Below are positions 1-11,647 of a DNA stretch of 64,000 nt, piece after piece; position 1 is the first letter of the stretch, and the number at the start of each line of letters is the position of its first letter. The notes under the pieces are model-generated. The model searched no databases. It was given only the letters and a program-made list of their open reading frames with translations, and was not told where the DNA came from. The translations under genes and the position numbers were made by a program. The stretch comes from Ephemerocybe angulata (taxonomy: Eukaryota > Basidiomycota > Agaricomycetes > Agaricales > Psathyrellaceae). The stretch is from assembly GCA_013368325.1 (NCBI GenBank), contig JAACJK010000002.1, positions 1-64,000 of the forward strand, written 5' to 3'.

Positions 1-1083
1 ATCACAGAAGAGAACTGGGCTAAATCGAGGAGCCAGAGCTCAGCGGCACCGTACCCAGTCTCTTCTTTGACCTCTGCAAAGGAAACACTTGTCAGCATAC
101 CATGTCTAGTCCATGTTCGAGGTTGGCATGGGACTCACGAGCGATCGCCGCCTCCCCCTTTGCTGGCTCCTACAAGCCAGGATGAGCCTCCCAGGCTTCA
201 TCCGCGCAAGATGCTTCGTACATTCGAGGCCCAGTCCGGTATTTGCCCCGACTACGAGGACAGTCAGGCCAGTCAGATCCGCAGTCGGAACAGGGGGATA
301 GCAGTAAACTGGTCACGGATGAAAGCGAGGAAGGACTTCTTCATGGTTGTAGGCGTTCCGTTGTTGCGTCATATCCCTTTGAAGTCCCCTTTATATACCA
401 GCCCCTACACCACGCTCCAGCCCGTGAGGCTCGTGCTATTTCAGACTGACATAGCGACCGGGACGTTGTTGACAATGTCCTATTCATGATCGGTGATCAA
501 GCTTCAGGATCCGCCACCAGGGGCCGCGTGGACCTTGCTTCAGCTTTCGGCTTAAGGCCTTAAGCGCATTCCAATGGACTGCCTTTTTCTTGAGGAGTAT
601 TTGGGTCCCAACATCGGGGGAATTTCACAGGCCGGCACTGCTGAGAAAGAACCAGAAGCTTTCACACGAGTCTATATTAGAAATAGGAATACTCAACAGA
701 CGATTCGAGGCGAGAAGGGGAAGAGACCCAGAAATTAGAATGTTCGAGTGGCGTGTGGTGGCAATCAATGACGGAGGCCATCGGCGAGCTTTGCACTGAC
801 GGCATCTCGAGCTCACACTCTGCATGCTGACTGTGAAGTGCTACGGACAGTATAATCAGCAGTCTTCTACGGAGCGAATGGAACGGTTCATTGTCAATGC
901 AATTCACGAAACGCCCGGCAAGCGTGCAAGCGTCTACGCGCCAAGCCCCACAGCAGTTGAAGCGGGCGATCAGGGAAGAATACAAGCTTGACGTGAGATC
1001 TGTTTAAAGATACAAACAGTTGCTAGTCGATACAACGTTTAAAGAGTACATAAACCTCAACCCTAGCGCGGACGTCAGTTAGT
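1..1083. other. Left edge, no gene recognised
   Basis: I recognise no gene here. Short open frames exist on both strands, but none shows a known motif or a convincing series of splice sites. The stretch at about 850-990 on the plus strand reads as a short plausible peptide (it begins MERFIVNAIHETPGKRAS) that ends at a stop near 990. It could be an exon fragment of a gene cut by the window edge or a decayed relic. The 3' end of MYND gene 1 follows directly. Confidence 0.3.
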
Positions 1084-3327
1084 CTAAAAACCTCCCGTAA
1101 ACACATCCGATAGACTCACCAAAATTCTAGTAATACACTGATACAGCCAAAACTCGGTCTCAACCCAGGGCTCGCCGTTACCGAAGGGGTTCTGAATCAG
1201 AACCAGCGTGAAGACAGTATGATCCCCGCACCGGAACTGCATTTCAGCCAGTGCCAGGTTCTCCTTTTCCCCATGTTCAGCGTAGTACTTGACGAGTCGC
1301 TGTATTCTGCGGTCCTGGAGCTGGTCCCAGGTGAGCTCCGACGGATCTCCTTCGACCTGTTCGCTCAACCCGTGGACCTTCAGGTACTCATCTATAGGGA
1401 TCGAGCGCCGCTCGTACAGGTCGATTCGCAGTACCGACTTGTGGTTTGTGCCGCTGATGCTGTAGGTGTACGCCGCACTCCTGCAGGCGAATTCGAGATG
1501 CCGGCGGCGCAGCGTTTGGGTATAATGAAGATTTCCAGAGACCTTGCGCTCTGACGACGGACGGGCGCTTAGCGTTTTAAGAATAGAGGCGATGGACTGG
1601 ACTTACTGTCATAAGCCTCTCTCGCCTGGCGGCATTCTTCGCGATGTTGCGCTTTCCAGTCTGCCTTCTGGCATTCTTCACCGCAGTAGGACATGGTATG
1701 ACAGCCGGCGCACACCTTGCCAATCGGCGTAGGGGGCGACACATGTCGCGTTGGGCACTGTGATAGCAGAGGTTAGCTTCATTTCAGCAAGTTAAAAAGC
1801 GAAAAGACATTACCCCGAGATTATCACAGGCCGTCGTGTCCCAGATTCCATCCTCCACTCCGCATCCCGTTTCAACAGAACGACAGAGGAAAATCCAAGA
1901 AGCCTCCCAACCTGTGCCCGAGAGGAAATGGTGGTCCCTGTACCTAGCCCCACGATGGCGCTTCAGGACGTTATCCACTTCAGGTGCCACCTTTGGGTAA
2001 CCTTCAACCAGCCGCTTCGTCCGGTCCATCATCTGGGAGAGCGCAAGGGTGGTCTCTTTGTCCTCCCGCCTGATGGTTTGCATCCCTTCGATCATAACTG
2101 GAATGAGTCCAGATGACAGCATCTTGCGGTGGACAGCGATGCTCAGCCTGCGGTCGATCGCACCATATTCTTCGACCATGTCTTGGGCTCTGGACGCAGT
2201 CCTGAAAGCCAGAAAACGCGCCTGTCGATCCGCAGGACCTCGTTTACTTTTCGAAAGCACCCAGGTCTCCAGCGCCTCGGTGAAGATTTGGAAAAAGTCC
2301 GACTTCATGATGAGTCTCGAGAGGTTCTCGTCCATGAAGAAACTTGCAGCGATTGATAGAACAGTTTCGAGGAAAGCCGAGGCTATGCCGGGATCCACAA
2401 ACTTGGGTGGCTGCATGCCGCTGTGTAGCGCCGGTCGTTCGTTGTACATCTGCTCCACCTCGCCCCCTCGTAGCTCCATCCGCCTCGCCTCGTCGGCTCG
2501 CTTAACCAGATTTTCGATTGCCAATGATCGTAGGGCCTTGCCGTCCGGTTCCTTCGTGCGGCACAGGAGGACGTCGTACACTCTGAAGCGGCCTTCGCCC
2601 GCCATGATGAAACTGAACAGTGTAGAGACAGGACACCTGGCGTTGGGACCAGTCAGGAGAACGTATGGAACTCCCTTGTTCTGTAAAGTCCAGGCTCGCA
2701 GCGTGAAGTCGACGATCTTGGGTGTGCTGAACATCTGCTTTCGGATTTCGAGAGACGCGTTACACGCCATATGGACGATAGAGAAGCAAGGCTTGATGGG
2801 GTCGTTGAACTGGAATCCGCCCAGCTTGCTCGTGTCGACGGGGTTGGGGTAGTACGTGAGGTAGAGTAGCCAGTCCATGATCATGTCGAGCTTGGGCAGG
2901 ATCTTCGCAATCATCCCCGAAATGGTGTGAGGGGCACCTGTAGGTCAGCGTGTATAGCGCCACTCGAGTACACCACGCCGAGATTTGATGCGTCCCGGTC
3001 AAGAGAGGGTAGTCCTCGCCTTTCTTGGGCCGCTTGAAGGGTATCGGGTGGACGTGCAGCAGAACGGCGTCCACGACGTCCAGGACGAAGTTTTCTGGGG
3101 TAAGTTCGCCCGTGAGGGTGATCAAGGCCGGCAGATTGTTCGGTTTGCGGGCACGTCGAATCGACTGGGTGCGAAATGCAGTTAGATTTGACTTGGACGC
3201 TTAACTAGAACTGGAGAACACATACCTCCTCGTTGACCCCGCATCCCCGTCGCATGTCCAGTGGGAATTGGTTGTTGGGTGGGAGCTTGAACTTGAAGCC
3301 AGGAGGCATCTTGATTCCTGGCGGCAT
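1084..3327 (-). CDS. MYND-type zinc-finger protein, family gene 1 (C-x4-C form)
   Basis: The start at 3327 opens a proline-rich exon (MPPGIKMPPGFKFKLPP) with a clear donor at 3225. A helical region of about 400 residues follows and ends in ACDNLG. After an intron comes the finger: C-x4-C across the junction, then VCAGC, YCGEEC and DWKAQHREEC, which gives all eight MYND ligands. A last exon encodes about 150 residues ending at 1084. MYND fingers bind proline-rich partner peptides in other proteins; the function of this fungal family is unknown. The frame breaks near 2942: the upstream frame aligns with gene 2 up to ALYTLT and the downstream frame resumes at GAPHTISGM. Either a 34-nt intron or one extra base would explain this, and alignment with gene 2 favours an extra base. 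Confidence 0.8.
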
Positions 3328-4073
3328 GGTGGTAAGAAGTTAAGATGTGTTGCTTGAGTGGCGGGTGAGAGCAACTTTTAAAGGAGTCAATGGAACCATT
3401 TGATAGTAGTCAACAAACGAGAGGCGATACCCTTTTGCCACTTTACTGGGAACCCTAACCTTAGTGCCCAGATGACGTCTACCTGCATCAATCGCCCATT
3501 GTTCAGCTTTCTCACCTTTTCACACTCAGACCGAGTCATTTCTTGGTCATTTCAGCCTCCAGTGGCTCGAGCAGCTCGAGAAGAATATAGTAAAGCGCCA
3601 TGCTAGAGGCCGCATCGACGTTGCGTAGCAAAACCATAGGATCATTGACAGATACTTTAGCGCGGACTTGGCGCGGACAGTCTGCCGTCTATGAAATTTG
3701 GTTGGGCGCCCTGCTTCTCATTCAAAGTTTTGTAGGATTTATCCTTTCAAGAGAGTGTCGTCAAGACTCCCTCACCCTCTCTCAGCATTTTGCCTCCGCA
3801 TGCCAGCTTTGAGCCAGCCAGATCCGGCCACTCCAGGCGGGTTGGTGATCAGGGCGCTCCTACCTGCAAAGCAACCCACAAGCAGGCCTCGGAATTCGAT
3901 TCAGCCTTGCCAGGACTCTTGTTCGATCTCTCAAAGACGAACGTGCCCATAGGGCGCCTATCTTATCTGCCGATTCGGCGCATCGAAGGCCATCATATAT
4001 TTTAACTCCGCTTTACCCCCAGAAGCCGGCCTTGCATGCGCAATTGCCTATCAACTCATAGTCTCATACCAAC
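3328..4073. other. Intergenic region between divergent genes
   Basis: This is the shared upstream region of MYND gene 1 (minus) and the FMP52-like gene (plus). I see no further gene. The open frames on the plus strand lack motifs and plausible splice sites. Confidence 0.5.
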
Positions 4074-5195
4074 ATGTCCGGTGAGACCGCACAATATCTG
4101 AGAGGATATGCCCCTAATAACTAGCATGCAGCAACAGCACTTATTCTCGGGGCCACAGGCCAAACTGGACAACAGCTGCTCCAATCGCTGCTGTCGTCAT
4201 CGTTCTACTCGCGTGTCGGCGAGTATGGAAGGCGAACCACCGCGCTGGAGAAGATACCTGCGGACCTTCAAGACAAGCTCGAACAGCACACAATCGACTT
4301 TGAAAAGCTCGACACCAGTGGACTGAACGCGAAGCCTTGGGACGTGGTCTTCATTACGTGCGTTCGACGCGTTCAAAAGGATGAACCACAGCGCTTATTC
4401 GTCAGATAGTCTTGGAACGACTCGCAAGAATGCTGGGAGTGCAGAGAAGTTTGTGAAGATTGACAGAGAGTACGTCGGAGGTCCCATCATAGGCCGTCAA
4501 GTTCCCAGTCGCCTGTGGAACTTGTAATCTCTCAGCTGAACGTTGTTTTACTTTGCAGGTATGTTATCAATGCTGCCAAAGAGGCCAAGGTGTCGGACAA
4601 CCAACGCCTCGTATACCTCTCTGTACGAAACTCTGATATTCAGGCGTCCTCGTGAACCTGACAATCCCTTCAGTCTGCTGGTGCCAACTCGAGCGCCCCT
4701 TTCTTGTATCCCCAGTCAGTAAATCTTGCTGGACCAGAGCACCCCGACTGACTCCTTGCAGGAGCAAGGGCCTTACGGAGGAAGGTCTCGCCAGGCTTGG
4801 CTACAAAGACACCATCGTCTTCCGTCCCGGCTTCCTGGCCGGCACCGACCGCGGCGAGACGCGCGTCGCCGAGTCTATCTTCGGGTGCGCAGTCCTTTGT
4901 AACCCACTTATCAACCCGTGCTCACTCGGCCGTCTCAGAACCATCACAGGCTTCCTTTCTCACTTCAGCAACTCGCTGGAAATCAACGTAAGTGCACGGT
5001 CCATGCCATTCTCCGCCAGCTCATCTCGCGTGGTTAGATCGGCACGTTGGGCAAGGCCCTCGCGGTGGCGGGCAAGCTGGGGAGCGACAACCTCCCCCTG
5101 CCGCTGGTGCTACCAAGGTAACCCTTAAAGATGGAACGTCGTACACGGTCATTGGCAATGCAGGAGCGATCGAGCTCGCCAAACTTGACTTGTAA
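4074..5195 (+). CDS. FMP52: FMP52/TIP30-like NAD(P)-binding oxidoreductase
   Basis: The product belongs to the HTATIP2/TIP30 branch of the atypical short-chain dehydrogenases; yeast Fmp52 is found in the mitochondrial outer membrane, and its substrate is not established. Exon 1 is only ATGTCCG (4074-4080) and intron 1 runs 4081-4131. The second exon begins with the Rossmann motif ALILGATGQTGQQLL. Later exons give FITLGTTRKNAGSAEKF, the active-site-like segment YLSSAGANSSAPFLYPQSK with Y-x3-K, and RPGFLAGTDRGETR. At least six exons are needed. The tail TVIGNAGAIELAKLDL is in a different frame from the exon before it: GKLGSDNLP and the following AAGATK join only if the C5 run at 5094-5098 is really C6. 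I infer a sequencing deletion there. Confidence 0.86.
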
Positions 5196-5270
5196 ATACG
5201 ATGGTTGAATGAAGATAGCATGCAGTATGAAAACAATATGGGAAGGTATGAATGACAAGGGTATATGCTC

Positions 5271-6978
5271 CTACTGATAGCCTGGATCCTGGTGATGTCT
5301 GCCTCTACTTTTCCGCTGCGACCTCCGCGCCTCCTCCGCCTTCGTCGCCGCGACGAGCTGCTCATAAGGCGAGATGCCAGGCGACGCCCTCGCAAACGGA
5401 TACCCAGAGCTATACGGGTCCATCTCCGCGCCATTCAGCGCATCCGTGCTGCGACTCGTCGCCCCAAGCCTCTCCACCTCCCCATACACCTCAAGCCCCG
5501 TCGACCGCCCGGGCACCGGCGACATGTCCGCCTGCGAGAGCATCGACCCGCGCGCGTGCTCCGTGTTCGCGTTCGTCGTCGCCGCGTGCTGCAGCGGCGG
5601 CGGCGGCTCGAGGTCGAAGTCCATGCTCGTGATCGTCGAGCGCACCTCCGGGTTGAAGTGGCGGCTGCGCCGCCGGACGTGCACGGGCGTGAGGGTCCCG
5701 TACGTCTGCATGCGCTCCTCGAGCTCGACGCTGTAGCGGTTCGGCGTCGTGTCGAGGTCGAGCGGGGCGCGCGGCTCGCTGGGGGGCACGAAGCCCGGGA
5801 GCGGCTGGATGATGGGGCGGCTGCGTTTGCGGTACCACCGGCGTCCGAAGATGAAGCCGACGATGAGGAGGGCGAGCAGGAGGAGCGCGCCTATGACGGC
5901 GCCTGCTATCGAGCCTGAGCTTAAGGGCGCACTTTGCGAGTTCGCTCCGGAGGGCGCTGCGGTGCTGCTGGTGTTCAAGGGTATGTCGGCTGTTTGGACG
6001 CTGACTGTGTTGGCGGTGTGGTCGAGGACGACGAGGCGGTCGAGCGTGAGGGGTGTTTGTTCGTCGTTCCCGTTGTGCACGACTGTGAGGGTATGGTTTC
6101 CGTAGGGGAGTAGGGGGTTTGGAAGAATTCTTGGTTGTAGAGAGTGGGGCTTTCCGGGTCGCTGGCGAGTATACCGTGTAGAACAAAGGGTATTGGAGCT
6201 TCGTCGTCGATTGAATATGTGGCGAGGAGGAGGGATGGGACATTTCTTCTGGGATGAACCCGTACCATGACACGCCGGTACCTGGCGCTGGATTGGCAAG
6301 AGCAAGGAACTATGTTATGTTTGAACTTACCTGTGAAATTTGTGGTCATTCTCCCTCCCGGCCTCGATGTATACATTGAAAAGTCCCCTATCCGGCTCCA
6401 ACTGTCGTCATAGAATATCGAGTTATCTTGGTCGTCGATTTGATTAAAGGCAGGTTTTGTCGGTATTGTGGGGTTGGGGGATGGTACATAGTCGATATAG
6501 TCCAGCCAGAAGTGTTTTTGTTCGCTTACTATCCTGACCGTTATGTTGTGGACACCAGCTCCAATGGAGGTAAAGTCGCACAGCGGCCAGTTGTTGAGGG
6601 GGTATGGAGTAATAGGCGAAATAGGGACGATCCTGTCGTCGATGCTGCAAGTCCAGCGGGGGTCGATAGTCCCTGATTGGTTCACCGCCTGCAGTGTCCC
6701 AAAGACTTTCGAGTCGGTTCCTGCGTTGGGGAGATTAGGCGGCCTACTCCTGCACCTCGCTGAGTGGCGGACGCACCTTCGTACAGGAATGAAACGTCGC
6801 TGACGTGTGGACCACTCCGTGCAGTGTAACCCAGGAACGTAGGCCCAAAGTTCCCCACCCTGTCCTGACTCCCCCGGCTATCGACCTGCCAGGGGCCGAC
6901 ATACTGAATCTGGGCATCTGTGTCGTCGACTATGACCCGCCGGGTGGGTATAGAGGTGCCGTTTGTCGGGATTGACAT
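5271..6978 (-). CDS. Single-pass membrane protein with carbohydrate-binding-like ectodomain
   Basis: ATG at 6978 precedes VIVDDTDAQIQYVGPW, the opening of a beta-rich module seen in many mushroom surface proteins. A second module starts near NQIDDQDNSIFYDDSW. After an intron with donor near 6330, the text GTGVSWYGFIPEE matches the core of such modules. A serine/alanine-rich spacer leads to one membrane helix (IAGAVIGALLLLALLIVGFIF), followed at once by a basic RRWYRKRSR stop-transfer and a cytoplasmic tail of about 170 residues. I see no clear signal peptide. Two single-base losses break the frame: at the T3 run 6243-6245 and the G5 run 6113-6117. It is either an assembly-damaged gene or a young pseudogene. 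Ligand and role are unknown. Confidence 0.68.
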
Positions 6979-8643
6979 CAAGAATGCAGCGGCATAGAGA
7001 TTGCGCTGTTAGATAGTGGGAGACAACCAGGAAGGAAGTCCTGTGGAGAACTTGGCCTGAAGCTACTTAGCAAGGCCGTAAGGATTGATCAACATCTCGC
7101 TGTTGGGAAAATATAGCAGAGAAGACTTATGTACGCACCTGCAAACGGCAGGGAGGATTCGGAGGAAGCAGTGTGATGATGTGCGAATGTAGTGGGCGTT
7201 CTTGGGCGTCCTACACCCCTGGTGGTTGAGATCGGATGCGAACTCGGAGGCACATAAGTATTGGATTGAAGAGGTTGCCCTGGTTCTGCTGATCATGCGG
7301 CTGGGCATTTCGCGACGCCTCCCAAACAAATCCGAGTCGCAGATAGCGTCATCATCATGTTTGAGGGCCTTGCCGGACCCTGTCCAGATGTTCCTTTCAT
7401 CAAAACAAACCTTGCGTCTCAGCTGAGCAAGTACATACGCGTGCTCTCGAGCTGTGTGCATCCTGTGCGAATTCTCTCGCCGGGAGCTCGGAATTACCTG
7501 AGTATCGTCCTCGAGGAGATGCATAAGTCGCAAGTTCTCTCAGGGAAAGGAAGGCCTGGCTTACTGGTGCAATTTGGCTGGGCTTGGACTGAAAAGATGT
7601 CTTCTTGATGAGCGTCGCCATGAGAGCAGGGCGCCAACTGCCATTGGCGCCAATCGGGCCTCGGCGGCGTCGCCACAATCAGAGAGAGACCACGCCCTAC
7701 CACGCCACGCGCGTCGGGTAGGCCGGTCGATACGGCGTCAAGCGCGACCGCTGGCGTCTATTAGATGAGCCTCTCAGGGGGGTCAGGGAGGAGAAACACA
7801 TAAAGAGTATCATGCGCAGCGCCATCGGTCCGAAAGGTGAGCCATATAGCTCTAAAGCAGGCCCCAGCGGCATGTGCTAATACCATCTTTTGCACTCGCT
7901 CATACCGGGTTGCAAGGCGATAAAGGTCTCAATATAGACGACTTCCGCCATGCCGAATCGCTGCGAGTTGTATCATGACACAGGCTTGTATCTTTGGATT
8001 CAGTCCGCTGCCGTCCTCCATTTCCGGTGAGCATCGCATGGTAGCCAAAGCCGCCTTGAATCCTTATAATTTCGCTCACTAGCTGCAGGCGCCGATCTTA
8101 CCCATACTTACCCCTCTTATTAGGACGGATGTGCTGAACAACCTTCCCAGAACCAGGGGTTATGGAGTACCCGGCCAACCGTCTGCTTGTTTGCAGTGCT
8201 AGACTCGAAACCAGCTCCGTAGGGGTGATTTTTGGGGGATTCCCTTTAACACCCATCCAACACCCATCTTACTGAAATCTCCAGGAACGGCTGGTCTCGA
8301 GCCTAGTGCAGTGCTGCTTGTGGGTGATTTTTGAGATATTGACTCGAGAGCTTTCGGGAGCTCAGGAGCGCTATGTATACCTTGTTTCGTGGCCTCAGCA
8401 TGTCCTGCCTTTACCCGGGGTGAACAGGGAATGAGGAGAAGAGGACCAGTGATATGGCCGGATCACGCAACGATGACGGATCAAACCACGCGGATTCGGA
8501 GATTCCTATTTGGGCTTGTTTGCTCCTCTGCCTGGCAGTGGAAGAGCTGAGCTCGTCGTCGTCGCTCACGACGAGCTCCTCATCGTCGACGTTGTTCCAA
8601 ACCCACAAACCCCCTTCCTCCCCTCCCACTTCATTCTTTCATC
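6979..8643. other. Long intergenic region, no gene recognised
   Basis: This 1.7-kb stretch separates the membrane-protein gene from the DUF7137 pair. Open frames at 7063-7768 overlap on both strands and show no motif, so I do not call them. The only structure I see is the imperfect inverted repeat at 8193-8314. Confidence 0.4.
8193..8314. repeat. Imperfect inverted repeat
   Basis: The left arm 8193-8215 (GCAGTGCTAGACTCGAAACC...) is answered by 8289-8314 (GGCTGGTCTCGAGCCTAGTG...) in inverted orientation with a few mismatches and about 73 nt between arms. Each arm is followed by a similar gggtgattttt stretch in direct orientation (near 8222 and 8323). It could be a relic of a small non-autonomous element. 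Confidence 0.4.
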
Positions 8644-9344
8644 ATGGCCGACAACGGGAATGGCAACAACAACGGCGGCAATAACAACAACAATGGTAAC
8701 GGCAATGCCAACACCAATACTGCATCGAGCACGACGACCCGCCTTATCATCCCAGCAAGCGCCCCGGCTGGCGAGATCGTCTTCACCCAACCTCTACCGA
8801 CGGTGACATCCTACTACAAAGTCGCCCAGGGCAATCTTATCACCTTCGGATGGAATATGTCGTACATCTTGGCAACCCCGACGCATCTGACAGTTTCTGC
8901 AGCATGTTCAGGAGGAAATACGTATCCGGTGGGGCCGACGGACGGTATCATCGCTGGAACTGCAACACAGGTCGTGTGGGATCCTTATTCGTACCAAATG
9001 AGCAACCCGAACACGCCCCTGCCTCAAGCGGTCTGCACCTTGATGATTTGCGATGAGCGAGGGTTTGGGGCGATGAGGAGAGCTGGGTACTTGGCGCCGA
9101 ATAACGCTCTGCAGTTCGCGCTGTACACACCTCAGGCGTACACCCCTCTGGCTAGTGGTGAGCAGATTCCTTTAGCTTTTAGGCCGAGAAAATGGGCTCA
9201 TATTGGTCTTTAGGTTGGAAATGCACGATATGTAATGGCGCCATGTCGACGGCGACGCACCCTGCTGCAATCAGCTTGCTGGTGACGATCCTCATCTGCC
9301 TCCTATCCGGATTCCACCTCCTCCGCACTACGAACAACCGCTAG
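8644..9344 (+). CDS. DUF7137 membrane protein, paralog A
   Basis: The start at 8644 gives MADNGNGNN followed by an Asn/Gly-rich leader of about 25 residues. The conserved core follows: a Pro-Ala-Gly-Glu segment, YYKVAQGNLITFGWN, TATQVVWDPYSY, VCTLMICDERG and LYTPQAYTPLASG. An intron (donor after AGTG near 9162, acceptor ttag near 9212) joins this to GWKCTICNG and a C-terminal hydrophobic helix of about 20 residues (ISLLVTILICLLSGFHLL). The pattern matches the basidiomycete DUF7137 family, which is described only as uncharacterised. I infer one C-terminal membrane anchor. It forms a tandem pair with the gene at 10297. Confidence 0.82.
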
Positions 9345-10296
9345 AAAAATGTTGATTCGTTCCTTTGGACATCATCGGACTCTCCTTACCATTTTTACCA
9401 CCATCTTACTCATATCAGCATACCACGCACGCCCGAACACTCATTCTTTTCGCTAATGTCTAATCATCCTTCACCTCTTTCTTAGCGGACAGTTATTTTC
9501 TTGACATGGACTTTGGACACCTGTTTCTTCACCCACGACCCCTGTTACTCCTTGCTGCTTATGTTTCTTTGGGTTTCTTTGTTACAGATCGGACTAATAA
9601 GATTAGATGCTCATTTCGGACCGTTCAGCTCGTTAACTTCTTGACTTCTTGACCATTGCTCCAGCCTAACTTCAACCCGCCCTGCCCCCAATTTCCGAGG
9701 AACCGAGCGTCAATCAAGTAATCGAAAAAGTTTGTCAGCATTTGGACTGGAAGGGTCTGCGACGGGGCGGCGCTTAACTCTTTTCTCTCCTTCTCCCTTC
9801 CACCATACCGCTTACTGAAACTTTTCGTGACAGGAACCACCTACTCGACCCTGCGTAACAATGCCTTCTTGAGGCTGAAAATTACCTGGCATCGCCTCAA
9901 AGGGCGGTCCACCTGTGCTTCAACCTGCACATCATGTTCCCTGGATCCAACGCCTAACCATCTCTCTTCTCTCGGGACATCTGCTCTCTGCACTAAGTTA
10001 AACGCCCCTATCCAGGCGAATGATCTTTTTCAATGACCTGATGCCCAGAACTTGACTTACAAGCCCCGATTAGACCCCGATGTCGCTCTGTCATGATCAA
10101 ATTGCCTCTGGGAACATTCGAGGGTTCTCGGCACCACAGCCTGCCTGACCACGGCGACGACAACAAGCCACGCTGCTTCGGACCTTCTTCTTTTCCTACT
10201 TCGTCTTCATCTGAGCTTTCTCCTTCGTTCTTTACGCTGCTGCGAGCAGACTCTTTCGACACTCTTTCGATTCTTGGACAGTCACGACAGTGAAGG
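9345..10296. other. Intergenic region between DUF7137 paralogs
   Basis: No gene is recognised here. The stretch just upstream of the next start (10180-10290) is rich in ctt/tct pyrimidine repeats, as fungal promoters and 5' UTRs often are. Confidence 0.45.
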
Positions 10297-11151
10297 ATGG
10301 CTGATAATGGAGGAAATACGGGGAATACTGGGAATGGAAATGGGGGGGTAGGGAATGGGGGGAATGCTGGTAACGGAGGAAACGCAGGAAACGGTAATGG
10401 GGGAAACGCAGGGAATGGGGGCAACACAGGCAACAATGGCAACGGAGGAAACGCTGGCAATGGGGCCAACGGAAGCAGCGGGACGAATGCAGGAACGACG
10501 ACTATCCCCATCATCCCCTCCACAGCGCCAGCAGGCATGCTCATGATAACCCAACCCCCGCAATCCGCCACATCCTACTACAAAATCGCCCCGGGCAACC
10601 TCATCACCTTCGGGTGGAACGCCTCCTACATCATCGTGCACCCCACCTCGCTCACCGTCAGCGCGTTCTGCAACAACGGGAACCACTACCCGGTCGGGTC
10701 TGACCCGAGCGGACGCATACCCGGGGATGCGACGGAGGTGGTGTGGGACCCCTATGCGTATCAGACGGCGCATCCGCAGCTGCCGCTCCCCAGGACGTGT
10801 GCACCTTGGCGATTTGCGATGAGAGGGACTATACGGCGTCGAGGAGGGCGGGGTATTTGAGCCCGAATACGCAGTTGCAGTTTGCGATGTATACGCCGCA
10901 GCCGTACACGCCTCTCGCAAGTGGTGAGTTTTGAAATCTTCTTTGATGGGCTCTGATTTGTGTAGGGATGGATGGATTGCTGAAGATGTGATACCTCTTT
11001 TTTAGGTTGGACGTGTGCAATCTGTAACAGTGGTGTGTCGACGGCTGCACATCCTGTGTTTGTGAGCTTGGTCGTCACCCTGTTCATCTGCTTCTTCTCT
11101 GGCCTCAACCTCATCCGTCGAGGGAATGTGGTGCGGGTTCATCAAGATTAG
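10297..11151 (+). CDS. DUF7137 membrane protein, paralog B (frame broken)
   Basis: This is a tandem paralog of the gene at 8644, with a longer Gly/Asn repeat leader of about 60 residues. The core motifs are retained: YYKIAPGNLITFGWN, TEVVWDPYAYQ, VCTLAICDERD and MYTPQPYTPLASG. An intron (donor near 10923, acceptor ttttttag near 11006) leads to GWTCAICNS and the C-terminal hydrophobic helix VSLVVTLFICFFSGLNLI. The frame fails at the C4 run 10788-10791: HPQLPL is in one frame and PQDVCTLAICDE in the next. One extra C there would realign it with paralog A, which reads PLPQAVCTLMICDE. Conservation on both sides favours a sequencing deletion over a pseudogene. Confidence 0.78.
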
Positions 11152-11647
11152 GGCCTCTCAAGCCGTCTTCCTTGAAAACGAAGCCTAGGCTGGCTAAGTA
11201 TGGATCGGTCTCGAACTCTTTCGTTTCGCCTTATAATCTCCGGACATCTATTTCTATGCATGCTTCCCCAAGGAACACTCATCCCCGTCTGCATTGGCTG
11301 TGCTTTCATTGCTATCTATCCCTATCCCTTAACCATCTAATCTTCATAATATGTACCATACCCATACATCACCCGATCCGCTTGTTGTTCGCTGTTACGA
11401 GGGAGATACTTACGGAGCTTCTAGTCTGAGCCGTACCTGGCGCCAAGACCATAGGAGGGGAGGGAGTTTGAAAATTTGATGTCGGCCGCGCGGCCACGAA
11501 CCAAGAACACGGCTCAATCCCTAATTAGTGTGATTGCAAGCGCGCCTCTAGCAGAAATACACGTCTCTTGCCTTTACACTCACAACCTAACCCTCCACAC
11601 TCTTTTTATACCCTTTCTAATGACTATATACCCTTTATAACTTATCT
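11152..11647. other. Upstream region of the helicase gene
   Basis: No gene is seen. A 12-bp palindrome GGCCGCGCGGCC lies near 11486-11497. Two TATA-like stretches (ctatatacc and tttataact) lie within 30 nt of the helicase start. If the helicase and DUF6589 genes form a mobile unit, its left end should lie here, but I found no convincing terminal repeat. Confidence 0.4.

Noticed and set aside
2049..2852. 267-codon plus-strand open frame
   Set aside because: It is antisense to the conserved helical region of MYND gene 1 and has no motif or splice support.
5265..5918. Arg/Pro-rich plus-strand frames opposite the membrane protein
   Set aside because: They are shadows of the GC-rich cytoplasmic-tail coding sequence on the minus strand.
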